In this document: positions 11,131-23,151 of the stretch, piece by piece | Layout of the letters: each line of letters opens with the position of its first letter | How positions within the stretch are numbered: the stretch's first letter is position 1 | NCBI GenBank assembly: GCA_020746105.1 | Contig: CM036618.1 | Location: forward strand, 93,180,122 to 93,244,121 | Origin: Trogon surrucura | Taxonomy: Eukaryota > Chordata > Aves > Trogoniformes > Trogonidae | DNA length: 64,000 nt | Direction of reading: 5' to 3' | Made by a program: the position numbers and the translations under genes | The notes under the pieces: generated by a model | The model's database searches: none | What the model was told of the DNA's origin: nothing | What the model saw: the letters and a program-made list of their open reading frames with translations, nothing else

Positions 11131-14100
11131 AACAAGATTACACAACAAGCTGGCCACTTGCAGCAAGGCCTAGGGCGGTTTCAGATAGCTCCGTGTGTGT
11201 TATAAACACATCAAATCCGCTTTTGTGAGTGACAAAGCAGAAACGGAGCCTTGCCCTGCTCTTCATATTGGCATCTTGCTCCCTCACAGTCTCTGTGTGC
11301 CCCCAGCCCCAGTGTCTCTGACGGGTCAAGGGGAGCCGGGGAAGTTTGAGAGGAAAGCAAGGAGGACTGAAGGCGTGGAGCTGTGCTTGGATGACTAAGT
11401 GAGTTAGAATTTCTCTGTTTGAAAAACGTGCTAGAGGGTGGATACAATCCAGGCCTGTGAAGCCATGGCTGGCATGGAGAAGCCACTCCAATGTTCATCC
11501 ACCCTTTGACGATGAGGGAGCCTCGGCCGAGGCCCTGTGTGCAGGAAGAGGTGCTGCCCTCATTCAGAGGCTCCCAAGCTAGAGGGGGAAGCAGGGATTT
11601 CACAGAAGCGAAACCTGCTGGTGTCAGGCTGCAAAACACGTGGAAAGCGTGTCCCTACCAGCTCTGAGGCTGGGGGAACAGTCTTTGCCCCTTACACTCT
11701 TACCCAAACTTATGAGCCAGACTGGCCTCAGATTTGACCTGGGGTACCTGCCCCCTTTTTTAGGAGGGCTTGCGTTTGTCCTAGCACTACAGTAATGGTG
11801 CACAATCACGCACACTCATACGTTTTGTGAAATACCAAGTACGTGTCCTCACAGCTGGTGGCTGAAGGCGGAGGTGGGCAGGACGCTGCCCAGGAGGTTG
11901 TTTCCCCAGACTGCGGCACAAGGTAGGAGGACCAGTGAGCAGCAATGTTAGAGTTCAGGCACGTGTATGAAATCTCATCAAATGGGCAGTCTCAGAGTGT
12001 TTTTCATCCTCCAAGCTGAGTCACAGCCATCAGGACATCGTGTTCTCGCACACTCGTCCTGTGCTTGTTCCATGTTCGCAGATAAACCTCGATGGTCACC
12101 CAGATCAGCCTTCCTGCTGGGAGGGCTCTGGTGTTGCCCAGGGTGAGTGAGCAAATGTAGGGGATTGGGGAAAGCCTGATGAGGCACCCGGCCCTGCCCT
12201 TGTCTTGGCTGTATTCGAAGGAAGCACTGACTTTATCCCTGCAAGGTTGTCCCGTGGAAGTGGTGGCAGGAGGACACAGGGTGCTTGCCATCGAGCCTGA
12301 TGGCAGCCCCTTGTCTAGGGACTACAAGGATGGTGCCATGCTGGGTGTGTTTTTTTTTTTTTAAAGAGCTGGTGTTTCTGGGTGTAAACCCCTAGCATGC
12401 CTGCCCAGCACCATGAAATCGCTTTTGAATAGAAAGCCAAGTGTGTACTGCGCTCACCTTTGGTGAAGGCAGCAGAAGCAGGAGAAAAGGCTGGCTGGGG
12501 AGGGATAGGTAGGGTAACCTCTGAAGCCTGGTGACAAATGGGGCTGCCTGGAGGTGTGGCTGTCCTGCAGTTCAAGTTCTTCTGCAGAGGTTGGCAGCTG
12601 GCCCTGCCGTGGTCTCCCAGGGCTTGGCTGGTAATGGGAATGTGCGTGGCCCAATATCTCAGCTGTTACTTAGCGTCTGTCAAGGCCTTTGCGTGGCGTG
12701 AATGGGCAATTAAAATAGTACCATCTCTTGTTTGTACCTCTTCAGAGGCGCTAGCCTGTGGTTTCTTAAGCCCACTCCTTGTTATCCTTCTCCTTCTGCT
12801 TACACATCGCTTTGGAGGGGATGAGACGGACCAGGAACGCCCAGGAACAAAATGAATATCCTTATGTCAAGGCCCTGCATCACTTCTCCTTTTCCCCGTC
12901 CCCCAGGCTGTACAGCTACCAAGCTGGTGGCCAGGCTGAAGTTCATCAGACTCCTCCAGGAGGTGGTCAGAGCTGTGCTGTGCCAGCCCATGGCTGGAGG
13001 GTAGCCTCTGTCCTCCCGTCCCTCACAGCAGGGCTGCTCTCACCGGGTGGGAGCAGGTTTGTTGCCTCTTGCTGGTGTTGGTTTGCATGACCTTTTCTGC
13101 TTGTTGTAGAGCTGTTTGTAAGAGCTGGTGGCTGGACGCGTTTCCTGCCGTAATGAGTGCTGACCCGTGTGCCCCTTGGCAGGTACTGGCTCTTTGTAGG
13201 AAAAAAAAAACAAAACAAGGAGACACAGCGAAGTGAGACAGAAAACAAACAGAACAGGCAGGAGGCTGCAGCCAGGCAGTGCCCGCCGAGGAGGTTGGGC
13301 TCCTGAGGCCGAGATGTGGGTGCTCTCCGGGTGGAAGCAGGGGGCGGCTGAGAAAGCAGCATGGCAGGGCAGCACCTGGTGTCCTGCCCCAGCGCCTCCC
13401 AATCCCCGCTGCCTCCTCCCTGCCACCCCTGGCTCGTGCCACCTCCTCCACCCCCCCTATGACACCCTTCCCTGAGTGCCTGGGCAGCAGGACCCGGGCC
13501 CTGTGCCAACTGTGGTACCCGACACCTCTCCTCCTCCTCCTCTGCGGATGCCACTAGACCCACATGGCCCCAACCCCCGTGACTTGAGCCTGGGCCTGAC
13601 ACTAACCCCCAAGAGCAGGGCGTGCAGAAGGGGGAGGAACCAGGGCACCTTCAAATACACTGAACACAGGACTTTCCCTGTCTCTGTCCTGCCCAGGTAT
13701 GTCTGTGGGGTTGGTCCCTGCCCTGTTTTTTTGGGACATGGATGTGACCTGCTGTGGGGTTAGGAGTGGGTGCCCTGGGCTTGGCTGGGCAAGGGGCAGT
13801 GTGTTGAGGGCTTGCTGGGGAGCTGCTGGGCAATCTGGGGTCCTTCTGCCTGTTTTGGGATAAGATCTGTTTGCTCGGGGACAAGCAGTGGCTGTGGTGG
13901 GGTTTCTGTGTGCGAGGGGGTGGCAGTGGTGCTTGCAAATCCCCCTGCTAATCCTGGGTCAGGGCTCAGGGTGTCTTCCCTCCTACAGAGGCACTGGCAA
14001 GCTGCCAAAGGGCATTTTGGGATGTTTTCTCTGGAACCCCGGGTGTCTCCCAAGGGCAAGGCAAGAGCTGTCATACCGTGCGGAGGCAGGAGAGCAGCAC

Positions 14101-14199
14101 CGCCAGACGCTCAGGTGTCTTGGGGTGGCACCTCCCGGCTTGTGGAGGCTCCTGGTCCCGTACAGATGCACCCGTGAGCCTGTTCTGGCTTTTCCAAGC
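11131..14199. other. No recognisable gene (about 3 kb)
   Basis: No conserved exon or repeat family was recognised. The stretch includes a T14-type homopolymer near 12348-12361 and pyrimidine-rich runs near 13400-13550. It leads into the CpG island that probably serves SLC29A1. Confidence 0.45.
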
Positions 14200-15012
14200 A
14201 GCAGGCTTCCCAAATGCCTCTCCGCGTCTTGCCGCCTACGTTTCGGCTCCATCCTAGATGTAGGCTCCCCCGCGGGCAGGACCGCACGGGGGGGAAAGAG
14301 GCGAGCTGTGCCCAGAACCAGGCGAGCACCTGCGACGAGTCAACGGGCTCCGCTGCCTTTAACGCTGTCGGGGACTACAGCTCCCAGCATGCCGCGTCCA
14401 TTCCTCCCTCCTCCCACGCCCTACCTGGCCGGGGGGGGGGGGGGCAGGCAGGGATGCTCTAGTCGGCAGCGGTGAGGGGCATGCCCCGGGGGGGCGGGGA
14501 GCTCGGAGCCGGGAGCCCCGCTGCAGCTGAATCCCTGGGAGAGGTGCTGGAGCATCCCATGCTGCGCCGCCCGGACTGGAAAAGGACAAGGCAGGCCTGC
14601 GGCTCCTCCCGGGCGGCTAATCCCGCTCTGCCCTGGGAAGAGAGGGGGACAGAGGGGAAGGACGGAGAGGGAAGGTCCCTTCTTAGGGCTCCCGGGGTTG
14701 CCTGAAGGGAGAGCGGTGTTGGGGCGGTGGAAGGAACTAGGCAGGTGGTGATGGGCGGGGGGGGGGGGTGGGAAAGGAGCGGTGGGCGCTGGGGGGAGGG
14801 GACGGCGGTGCTGGAGACGCCCTTGGCTTTCCAAGGTGACCCAGGGAAGGTCTGCGACAGCCCCTGGAAAACGGAAATTGGAAATGCGGGGGTTTGCGTG
14901 GTTCTGGCCGGTGAGGCTGCCGAGTTACATGTGTATTTTGTGCCGCCGTGCCCCGGGCGTTAGGAGGCGGAGAGGGCAAGGAATGTTGGGGAGGGGGGGG
15001 GAATGGGCGCCG
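14200..15012. promoter_or_regulatory. SLC29A1: CpG island, probable SLC29A1 promoter
   Basis: CG dinucleotides and G-runs (14429-14442, 14756-14768, 14993-15001) are dense here and fall off on both sides. The island lies about 0.4-1.2 kb before the exon carrying the SLC29A1 start codon, the usual arrangement for this gene with a noncoding first exon. It contains a full ZNF143/SIX5-type motif (14374-14392) and, some 80 bp further on, a plausible splice donor GCG|GTGAGG at 14472. That suggests a noncoding exon 1 of roughly 14395-14471 spliced to the acceptor at 15405/15406. The exon assignment is inference. Confidence 0.55.
14374..14392 (+). promoter_or_regulatory. ZNF143/SIX5-type core promoter motif
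   Basis: The sequence ACTACAGCTCCCAGCATGC matches the well-known vertebrate promoter element ACTACAAYTCCCAGMATGC (bound by ZNF143, THAP11 and associated SIX5) at all but one position. It sits inside a CpG island upstream of SLC29A1. In known promoters this element typically lies within 100 bp of the start site, which fits the inferred first exon just downstream. Confidence 0.7.
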
Positions 15013-15405
15013 CTCGCTGCACATATGCTTCATTCAAAGCCCCAGGATTGGAGGCAGAGAGCTGCAGGCTCACAAATCCCTTAAGAGCTTGCTGTGGAGC
15101 AGCCGGGTGGCCCTCACCGAGCAGCCTGGGTGCCTCAGCAAAACGATTTCCCTTCTGAAGGGAAGTCTTGGTGTTCCTCAGCCAGCAGAATAAGGCTGGG
15201 TGTCACAGCCCCTCAGCTGAAAGACCTTGAGCTGAAAGTTTCCAGAGCTGTTGCTCTGTGCTCTCACCATTTGCTGGCTCTGTTTAGCTCCTGGCACTGT
15301 GGAGCACTTACCTGGCAGCCCCATGGCTGGGGGGTTAAGACCGACTCTGCCCCTGCCTGGCTCATGTCCCTCACTTCCCCATAAAATCCTCTGTTTGCTT
15401 TCCAG

Positions 15406-15459
15406 ACGGAGAGCAGCCACGAGACTTGTTGGGACCTGCGCTGACTCCTGCCGCACAAG
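15406..15459 (+). other. SLC29A1: 5' UTR part of the SLC29A1 start exon
   Basis: A pyrimidine-rich tract ending TTTCCAG at 15405 marks the acceptor. The exon runs to the donor at 15488/15489 (AG|GTAACG) and carries 54 noncoding bases before the ATG. A noncoding upstream exon is therefore required; the CpG island at 14.2-15.0 kb is the obvious source. Confidence 0.7.
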
Positions 15460-18400
15460 ATGACAGCAAGAGACGGGCCGCAAGATAGGTAACGCTGGGC
15501 GCTGGTGTAGGTGTGGGGGCACATCCAGGACACCAGGAGGTGAGAGACGACAGGGGGACCCCTCTCCTCCATGATCACGGGCAGCTACTGAGCTGTCCCT
15601 TCCCTGAGGTTTTTTTGTGCCTGGGCAACGTGTCTCCCTCCCAACTCTTGGTGATGGCTGCTGTGTGTCTGGGTGCCATGTGTTTAGGAGCAGCCAGCCT
15701 CCCCCTGGCCTCATACCCTCCCAGGGAGGGCCCTCTGCAGGGCTGCTTCTCCTCTGGCAGCCCAGGCTCACAGGAGCTGTGGGGCAGGGACAGGGCAATA
15801 AATTTCGTCCTCCCTCCTAACTCCTGGTGCCTCCCACTGTGGGGTTGGGGACAGTCAGAAGCAATGCCTGTCCCCTGTCTTGCCCGTTGTCTTGCTCCAA
15901 ACCATTCTGTTCCCTCCACAGGTACAAGGCTGTCTGGCTGATCTTCTTCATCCTCGGCCTAGGAACGCTGCTGCCATGGAATTTCTTCATGACTGCCAGG
16001 GAGGTGAGGGCTTTGCTCCCATTGCTGCCGATGACACCAGTCATCCCCTGTTACCTCTAGGGACCACGGTGTAGGTGTGGCAGCACAGCACAGCGTAAAG
16101 TCTCTTTGTTTTCAGGAGACAGAAGTGTGGGTGACCTGGGTGGGATGAGTAGCACTGAGGCAGCAGAAGAGCTGGGCATGGGGCCAGAGAGGGGACAAAG
16201 GTGGCCTGAGCATACTGGAGCAAGGCCTCACAGTACCTTGGCCCCATCAGGCTTCTTCCCTCACAGTACTTCATCAGCCGCCTTGCAGACCCAGAGGAGG
16301 TGATCCGGACTGGGAACCAGACTGGTGAGGCTACCTCGTCCCTCTCCTACCTGCAATCCATGTTTGACAACTTCATGACTCTCTGCGCCATGGTGCCCCT
16401 CCTCATCTTCACCTGCCTCAACTCCTTCATCCACCAGCGGTGAGCCTTGCCCCGTCCTTGCCAGCCCCAGCCCATCCTCCTGGCCCAGCACTGAGCCAAG
16501 CTGCAAAGACAAAACACTGGGCTCCTGTGCTGGGGGTTGGCTGGGATTTCCATGCGAGAGCTTGGCCCCAGCCTCACAGGCTTTTGTGGGGCGGGTTTTC
16601 TTCACTGAGACCCTCTCTTGCAGGATTCCTCAGCAGATCCGCATCTCAGGCAGCCTCGTCGCCATTGGGCTGGTGTTTCTAGTCACTGCCATCATGGTGA
16701 AGGTCGACATGGAGCCTCTTCCCTTCTTTGTCTTTACCATGATCAGCATCATCTTCATCAACTGTGAGTGAGGCAGCGGGAAGAAGGATGGGAACACAGC
16801 CCCAGGGTTAGGGCTGATGTGTCTGGGAGAAAAGCATGAACCTCACTGTGGAAAAACTAAGGACGAGAGGAACCTGCCTTGGCTCACCGGGCAGGGGCCT
16901 TAGCTCCCCACAGAGGTGCCTTTGGTTTCTCATTTCTGCTTACCTTTCCCCTTCACAGCATTTGGTGCCATGCTCCAGAGCAGCCTCTTCGGGCTAGCAG
17001 GGCTCCTGCCTGCCAGTTACACAGCTCCCATCATGAGTGGCCAGGGCTTGGCAGGCACCTTTGCCGCTTTGGCGATGATCTTCAGTATTGCCAGTGAGTA
17101 ACCCCTGCCCTGCAAATGACAGGGCCTTCACAGAGCACTGCTGTCAGCAGGATCTGCTGGGGTCGTGCTGGGTTGGGTGGGAGATGGCAGCAGGGTCTCG
17201 CTTCTCTCAGCCCTCATCGTCGTCTTCATTCTTCCCTCCAACTCCTCTCTTTCATGCTCCCAGTTGGCGCCAAGCAACCCGAGAGCTTCATTGGTTACTT
17301 CACCACTGCCTGTGTGGCGATTGTGCTGGCAATCTTCTCCTACATCCTTCTGCCTCGCTTGGTGAGATTTTGTTGTCCTGGTGGGGAAGGGTATGGGGAC
17401 GTGGGCACATCACAGCATAAGGACAGTGGTCCACTAGCATCCCAGCCTTGGCTCCTACCAGCCTTCACCTCTTGGGTCAGGACAAGCTCTCCCCTGTCCT
17501 CGAGTAGCTCTCTGGAATACTTCCCACCTCAGACACCCCAGTATCCCCAGGGTACTGTGAAAATGGGCCTCTGAGTGTGCACGAAAGCCTCAGTATCAGA
17601 CTTAAGTGGAAGAAACACTTTGCTCATATTGCATTTGCCCATATCTGCTGTTACCACACAGTCCCTGGCAGTCTTCTTTCCTCAGGCATGAACGAGTTCT
17701 CCTTGGCTGTCTCTCTGCAGGATTTCTTCCGATACTACTCCATGAAGGACAAGACTGAGTACCGTGTGTACAATGCCGAGCTGGAGACCAAGAGAGACCT
17801 GATCAAGAAAGGTGAGGGGCTGAGAGGAGGAAGAGGAAGGACAAACAGAAAGAGGAATGGCTAGGAGGAACAGTGAGACAGAAGGACTAAATTAGATCTT
17901 GGCTTTGTGGGGTCTGCTATGCCCTGCTTGTGTTTCCTCCTGCAGATGAACCCAATGGGATGGAGCAGAATAACTCAAAGATCATCTCTATCCACAATCC
18001 TGATGAGAAGCCCTCAGTGGTTGCTATTTTTAAGAAGGTCTGTGAGTTGCCAGCAACCCCTGTCCTGCCTCTCAGATCAGGGGATGGGCAAAGGTGTAGG
18101 AGAGCATGGGGGAAGGAGACCAGCCCTGCACTGGTCTCTTGCCCTGTATTTGGTACAAGCCTCTTTTTTTCCCTCTGCCTAGCTCTGGGTCATGGCTGTG
18201 TCCGTCTGCTTCGTCTTCACTGTCACCATCGGTGTCTTTCCTTCCATCACAGCTAAGGTGTCCACTGTCCTCGGAGACGGAAACAGATGGGGTAAGTGTG
18301 ACCAGGGATGGGGTGCGGTAGGAGCAAGATAAAGGGGAGAAAAGAAAGTGAGGCTTGAAATAATAGGTATGTGTGGTGAGTTGACTCTGACTGGAGCCCA

Positions 18401-21400
18401 GGTGCCCACCAAAACTGCTCTATCACTCCCCTCTTCAGCTGGACAGGAGAGAGAAAATATAACAGTAGGCTCATGGGTTGAGATAAGGATGGGGAGATCA
18501 CTCGGCATTTACCGTCATAGGCAAAACAGACTCAGCTTGGGGAACACGAATTTAACTTATTACCAATCAAATCAGAGTAGGATAATGAGAAATAAAAACT
18601 AAATCTTAAAATACCTTCACCCCCCCACACCTCTCCCTTCTTTGTGGGCTTAACTTTACTCCTGGTTCTATACCTCCTCCCCCACAGCAGTGCAAGGGGA
18701 TGGGGAATGGGGTTGTGGTCAGCTCATCACAGGTTGTCTCTGCGGCAACTTTCTCCTTAGGGGGAGGACTCCTCACACTCTTCTCCTGCTCCAGCAGAGG
18801 TCCCTCCCATGGGAGACAGTTCTCCATGAACTTCTCCAGCATGAGTCTTTCCCACGGGCTGCAGTGCTTCACAAGCTGTTCTATCATGGTGTAGTCCTGC
18901 AGGAGCAGGCTGCTCAAGCGTGGGTCCTCCACAGGGTCACAAGTCTTGCCACCAAACCCGTTCCAGCATGGGCTTCTCTCTCCACGGGTCCACCGGTCCT
19001 GCCAGGAGCCTGCTCCAGCACAGGCTTCCCATTGGCTCACAGCGTCCTCTGGGTGCATCCACCTGCTCCAGCATGGAGTCCTCCACAGGCTGCAGGTGGA
19101 CATCTGCACCGCTGTAGATCTCCATGGGCTGCAGGACAGTGCTGCTCTGGTGCTTGAAGCACCTCCTCCCCCGCCTTCTTCACTGACCTTGGTGTCTGCA
19201 GAGTTGTTGCTCTCACATATTCTCATTCCTCTCTCTGGTTGCCATTGTGTAATTTTGTTTCCCCCCTCCTTCTTAAATATATTATCACAGATGTGCTACC
19301 ACCATCGCTGATGGGCTTGGCCTCGGCCAACAGCACGTCCATCTTTGGAGCCAGCTGGCATTGGCTCTGTTGGACATGGGGGAAGCTTCTAGCAGCGTCT
19401 CCTGGAAGCCACCCCTGTAGCCCCCTACTGCTACCAAAACCTGGCCATGCAAACCCAATACAGTACATCTGATGGGAAAAGGAAACCACTGTGCTTGATG
19501 ATTTGGATGCGAACACCAGCCTGGCTTGGGAGACCATTCCAGCCCTTTGTGGGAAACTGGGAGAACCTAGACCTGAAAGATAGTCTCCATGCAATTGGTA
19601 GGAGGACCTGAGGTACCCCTGACTCCTCAGTGACCTTATCCCCTTTCTCTAGGTCTCTACTTCATCCCTGTCTCCTGCTTTCTGCTCTTTAATGTCTTTG
19701 ACTGGACAGGACGGAGTCTCACTGCTCTCTTCACATGGGTAAGCATGGGGCAGGGAGTAAATGCCCAGGCAGTCTCCATCCCCAGGTTCCTCAGCCACGG
19801 CTCTCACTCGGGCTGCCATCCCTGTCTTGCAGCAGGAAGGAGGTTGCAGTGCCAATTCCTGTCTTGGCTTTAAGTCCTAAGCAGAGATTTACGGGTCAGA
19901 GCGAAGAACCGCAATGTTGTCCTGTCCTCCTCCCACCCCTCTTTCGGGATGGCTTGGATGAAGCTGCCTCCTCCATTTCAGCCTCTTTGTAAACAAGCCA
20001 TCGCTCCAGCTATGCAAACAGCAAGACAGGACGGCAGCAGGGAAAGAGGGTGAAAGACGAGACAGCCCAAAATAAAACCTCTGGCCTCGGCACAGGACAC
20101 AGCTGCTTTAAAAAGCCTTGGGCGGGGAGTGGGGCAGAGCCATCATGCCATGTGGGTGACAGAGCTGTCCCCTCGCTCTCATCTCCCCCGCCTGGCTCAG
20201 AGCTGCTGAGGCTGAGTGATGGGACCCGCGATGGGGGTGGGTGAGGAAGGGGATTGTTCCGTCTGTGCCTCTTCCTGCCCCTTCACCCAGCCCCCAAGCC
20301 TCGTTTCCCCCCTGTATTGTTCGGGCTGTTTGTTTAAAGCAGCTCCTCAGCACCATGCGCCATGGGGTCTGTCCGGGCCTGGCTTCCCCACGGCTTGGAG
20401 CTGCTTCTGCCCTGGCAGTCACTGCTGGCTGCCCTCGGCCTTGGCCATGAGCCGCATTGCCTGGTGTCCAGGCCACAGCCTCCGTGGTGGGATGACCCAG
20501 CAGGAGACGTTTCCAAAACAAGGCTGTGTGGAAAGTTTGACTCTGGTTTGGGCCTCATTTCCCTGGTTGGGGCCCCGCTTGCTCCTTTTTTCCTCCTCAA
20601 GCAGGACAGGCTGCTGCTCTTGCCAGTTTGCCCACAGATGCAGCAGCTGGCCTAACCTCAACTTTGCCTCAGGCTCCTGAAGTGTCCCGTGGCTACTATG
20701 CCAGCCCGGCAGCTCCCAGGGCAGCTGTGGGTCTCTCCTGACCCCAGACAGTAAGCTCTGTCATCTGCAACCCCAGCACCTCACCAAGGAGACCCCAGAT
20801 GGAGCCAGGCGCGTCTCGTACCAGGGGCTGCGTCGGTGCCAACTGCAGGGACAGCACACAGGGACGGCGCCTCCTTCTTTGTCACAGCCTCACGTGTCCA
20901 AGGACTCTGCTAGGATCCGAGGAGACTGTAATTTAGTCTGTGCATTTCCCAGCACTGTCCAAAATAGCCCCAGCATAATCCCTTTCCCAGATTGCTGGAT
21001 CTTGCCCCACTTGGCTGGGAGATGGCGTGGGAGGCTGAAGAGCTGCTTAAAGCTCAGTTTGCATGCCCTGAGGTGCCAGAGGGGATTTACCTCAGGCAGC
21101 CTTGTCCTGCACAGTGGTTCACTGCAGGAGGAGGTCGCACGAGCGTGCACAAGGTTGTCCTGCTTCCTTGTTGTTTCCAGCAAGGGCTTAGCAGTAGCTC
21201 ACACACCCAGCTCAGTATTTTGGCTCTAGTGCTGCTGCTCTCCAAGTTGGCTGGGATAGGGCTTTCAGACCTAGCAGGACCTCCTTAGCGCAGCGGGTGG
21301 TGATGCTGAGATTTGCTGCAGCAGAGAAAGCTTCTTGGCAACTTTGCCATTCTGTAGCTTCTCCACAGTAGGGACAGCCTCTGTATAGCCACTGCTGACA

Positions 21401-22159
21401 TGCCGTAGGATGAGGAACGTCCACTTCTCAGCTGCTCAGTTACCTGTGTTTTTCTCCCAGCCCGGCAAGGACAGCTGCCTCCTGCCAGTGATGGTGGCCC
21501 TCCGTATCATCTTTATCCCTCTTTTCATGCTGTGCAACGTGCAACCCCGGGACTATCTGCCTGTTGTATTCTCTCATGACGCCTGGTACATCATCTTCAT
21601 GATCTTCTTCTCCATCTCCAACGGCTACCTGGCCAGCCTTTGCATGTGCTTCGGGCCCAAGTGAGTAAGAGCTGGGGAGAGTGGAAGGGTTGGTTACACT
21701 CCCGGGTATCAGCTGCACCGTGACTCCTGGAGTCTGGCTCTGGCATCTGGAGAAAGCTGCAGGGCGAGAGGGGCATCGCCACACGACCTTGCAGAAGACA
21801 ACCCCAGGAGCACAGGCAGCACGGGGAGACCAGCTGAAGCAGGGAGGAGTGTTGTCCCTGGCGCTGGGAGCTTCAGGGCAGCCCACCTAAGGCACTTCTT
21901 GTTTCTTTACAAGCCAATAATGTAGAGGCAGGCTCTTGGAGCCAAGGTGGATTTGCTCTTGCTGTTCCTCTGTGGCAGATGAGCACGGCTTCTGGCTCTT
22001 CTGTGGCTCCTCCCCAAGGGTGATTGTGACACCTATTTCTCCCCTAGGAAAGTGCTGGCCCATGAAGCAGAGACAGCTGGAGCCATCATGACCTTTTTCC
22101 TGTCGCTGGGCTTGGCCCTAGGAGCAGCTGTCTCCTTTCTGTTCCGAATTCTCATCTAG
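15460..22159 (+). CDS. SLC29A1: Equilibrative nucleoside transporter 1 (ENT1)
   Basis: Twelve coding exons join to a 448-residue protein: 15460-15488, 15922-16003, 16267-16439, 16624-16763, 16959-17093, 17264-17361, 17721-17811, 17946-18037, 18183-18291, 19653-19738, 21461-21660, 22048-22159. All junctions are GT/AG and the frame closes at TAG. The product is a plasma-membrane facilitator of purine and pyrimidine nucleosides and adenosine. The N-terminus (QDRYKAVWLIFF, then LPWNFFMTA) is ENT1-specific and keeps Met33. The FGAMLQ segment keeps the Gly and Gln equivalent to human G154 and Q158, which are tied to inhibitor binding. The NQT sequon at residue 54 lies in extracellular loop 1, as in mammals. 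The central cytoplasmic loop is coded by 17721-18037. Extracellular loop 1 is about ten residues shorter than in human ENT1 (456 aa). Eleven membrane helices are expected for the family. The ATG is in the position conserved in mammals. Confidence 0.96.
18372..19462 (-). mobile_element. Solo LTR of an avian ERVL-like element
   Basis: This 1091-bp unit lies in the SLC29A1 intron between coding exons 18183-18291 and 19653-19738. On the minus strand it begins TGTATTGGG and ends CACCACA, the TG...CA ends of a retroviral LTR, and I recognise its sequence as a family common across bird genomes. It is flanked by GTATG (18367-18371) and GTACA (19463-19467), which look like a decayed 5-bp target duplication; 5 bp is typical of ERVL-type elements. 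The middle (about 18790-19120) consists of degenerate tandem modules around CTCCAGCATGG. No internal gag/pol or second LTR is present, so it is a solo LTR produced by recombination. Family name and class are from memory and should be checked. Confidence 0.75.
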
Positions 22160-23055
22160 CAGAGGCACCTGGAGGGTGCAGGGACACTGAGAGACGGCTC
22201 CGCATCCTCTGAGGCCCTGGACACCTTGGCACCGTGGGGAGATGGCACCTCACACCTTCCCCCGGCCAAATCGCACTGCCACAGCGGACATTACACCCAG
22301 GGACGGTTCCACTCCTGCAGGGTTGGCCTAGCCTCTGCCATGCTCGGCTGTGTGATGCCTTCAGGCCTACGTGCCTTCTCCTTCACCCTGCTGTGTGTGT
22401 GTTTGTGTGTGTGTGTAAGCCCCTCGGGATCTCACTGAGGTCCAGCCACCTCCCACGCTGCATAATTTCCCCAGCTCAAGGCCAAAAGCCATTCTCAGCC
22501 TCCTCCTCTCTGCCAGAGTTGAAGGCTGCTATCCAGTGTTATTCCCTCTCTTTCCCTTGTCCCCAAAGCACCTAGGGGCTTGCTCTCTTCTCCTTCCAGG
22601 GGGCTTGGAAACATCTCACACCACTTCTCCTGCTGGTGAGGCTTGCAAACGGGGAGGAGAGCCCCAGCCAGCCTCGCCATCCCCACTCTCTGCTAGGCAC
22701 ACATACCCCTGCGTGTGCAGCATCCAGGGGACATAAGGCATCTGTGTCCCACCCGCAAAAAGAGCCAACACCATGGCTAGGTTGAGGGCAGAGGAGGTCT
22801 CCACAGCCCACCTTCTCCCCCTCTCTTTGCCTTTGTTCCTTACTTTTTTTTTTTTTTGCCCATTTTTTTTCTGTCTGCCTCCCGGTCATGTCACAGGAGG
22901 TCCCACCACAGACTTCTAGAGGCAGCAACTCCCTTCCCACCCAGGCTGCCTTCCCTGTGCTGCAGGCAAGGGCCTGACCTCTCCCCTTGGCTTTCCCATC
23001 CCTTGTCTTGTGTAAATGTGCCTGTACAGTTGCCGTTTTCTATAAAAAAAAAAAA
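22160..23055 (+). other. SLC29A1: SLC29A1 3' untranslated region (end approximate)
   Basis: About 0.9 kb of non-repetitive sequence follows the TAG. It contains a short (TG)n run near 22391-22416 and a T-run near 22844-22870. No canonical AATAAA was seen before the CR1 copy; the variant TATAAA at 23041-23046 followed by an A-run is the best end candidate. The true end is uncertain. Confidence 0.5.
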
Positions 23056-23151
23056 TTATCAAAACGCCCCTTTGGGTACCTGCGTGTCTCTGTCACCACA
23101 GGGGAGAGAACAAGGGCTGAAAAACTGGGTGCTCCCGGGGTCCTTGTTCAC

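Noticed and set aside
18606..19226. 206-codon minus-strand open frame as a host gene
   Set aside because: It lies wholly within the solo LTR and reads through its tandem modules, so it is repeat sequence rather than an independent gene.
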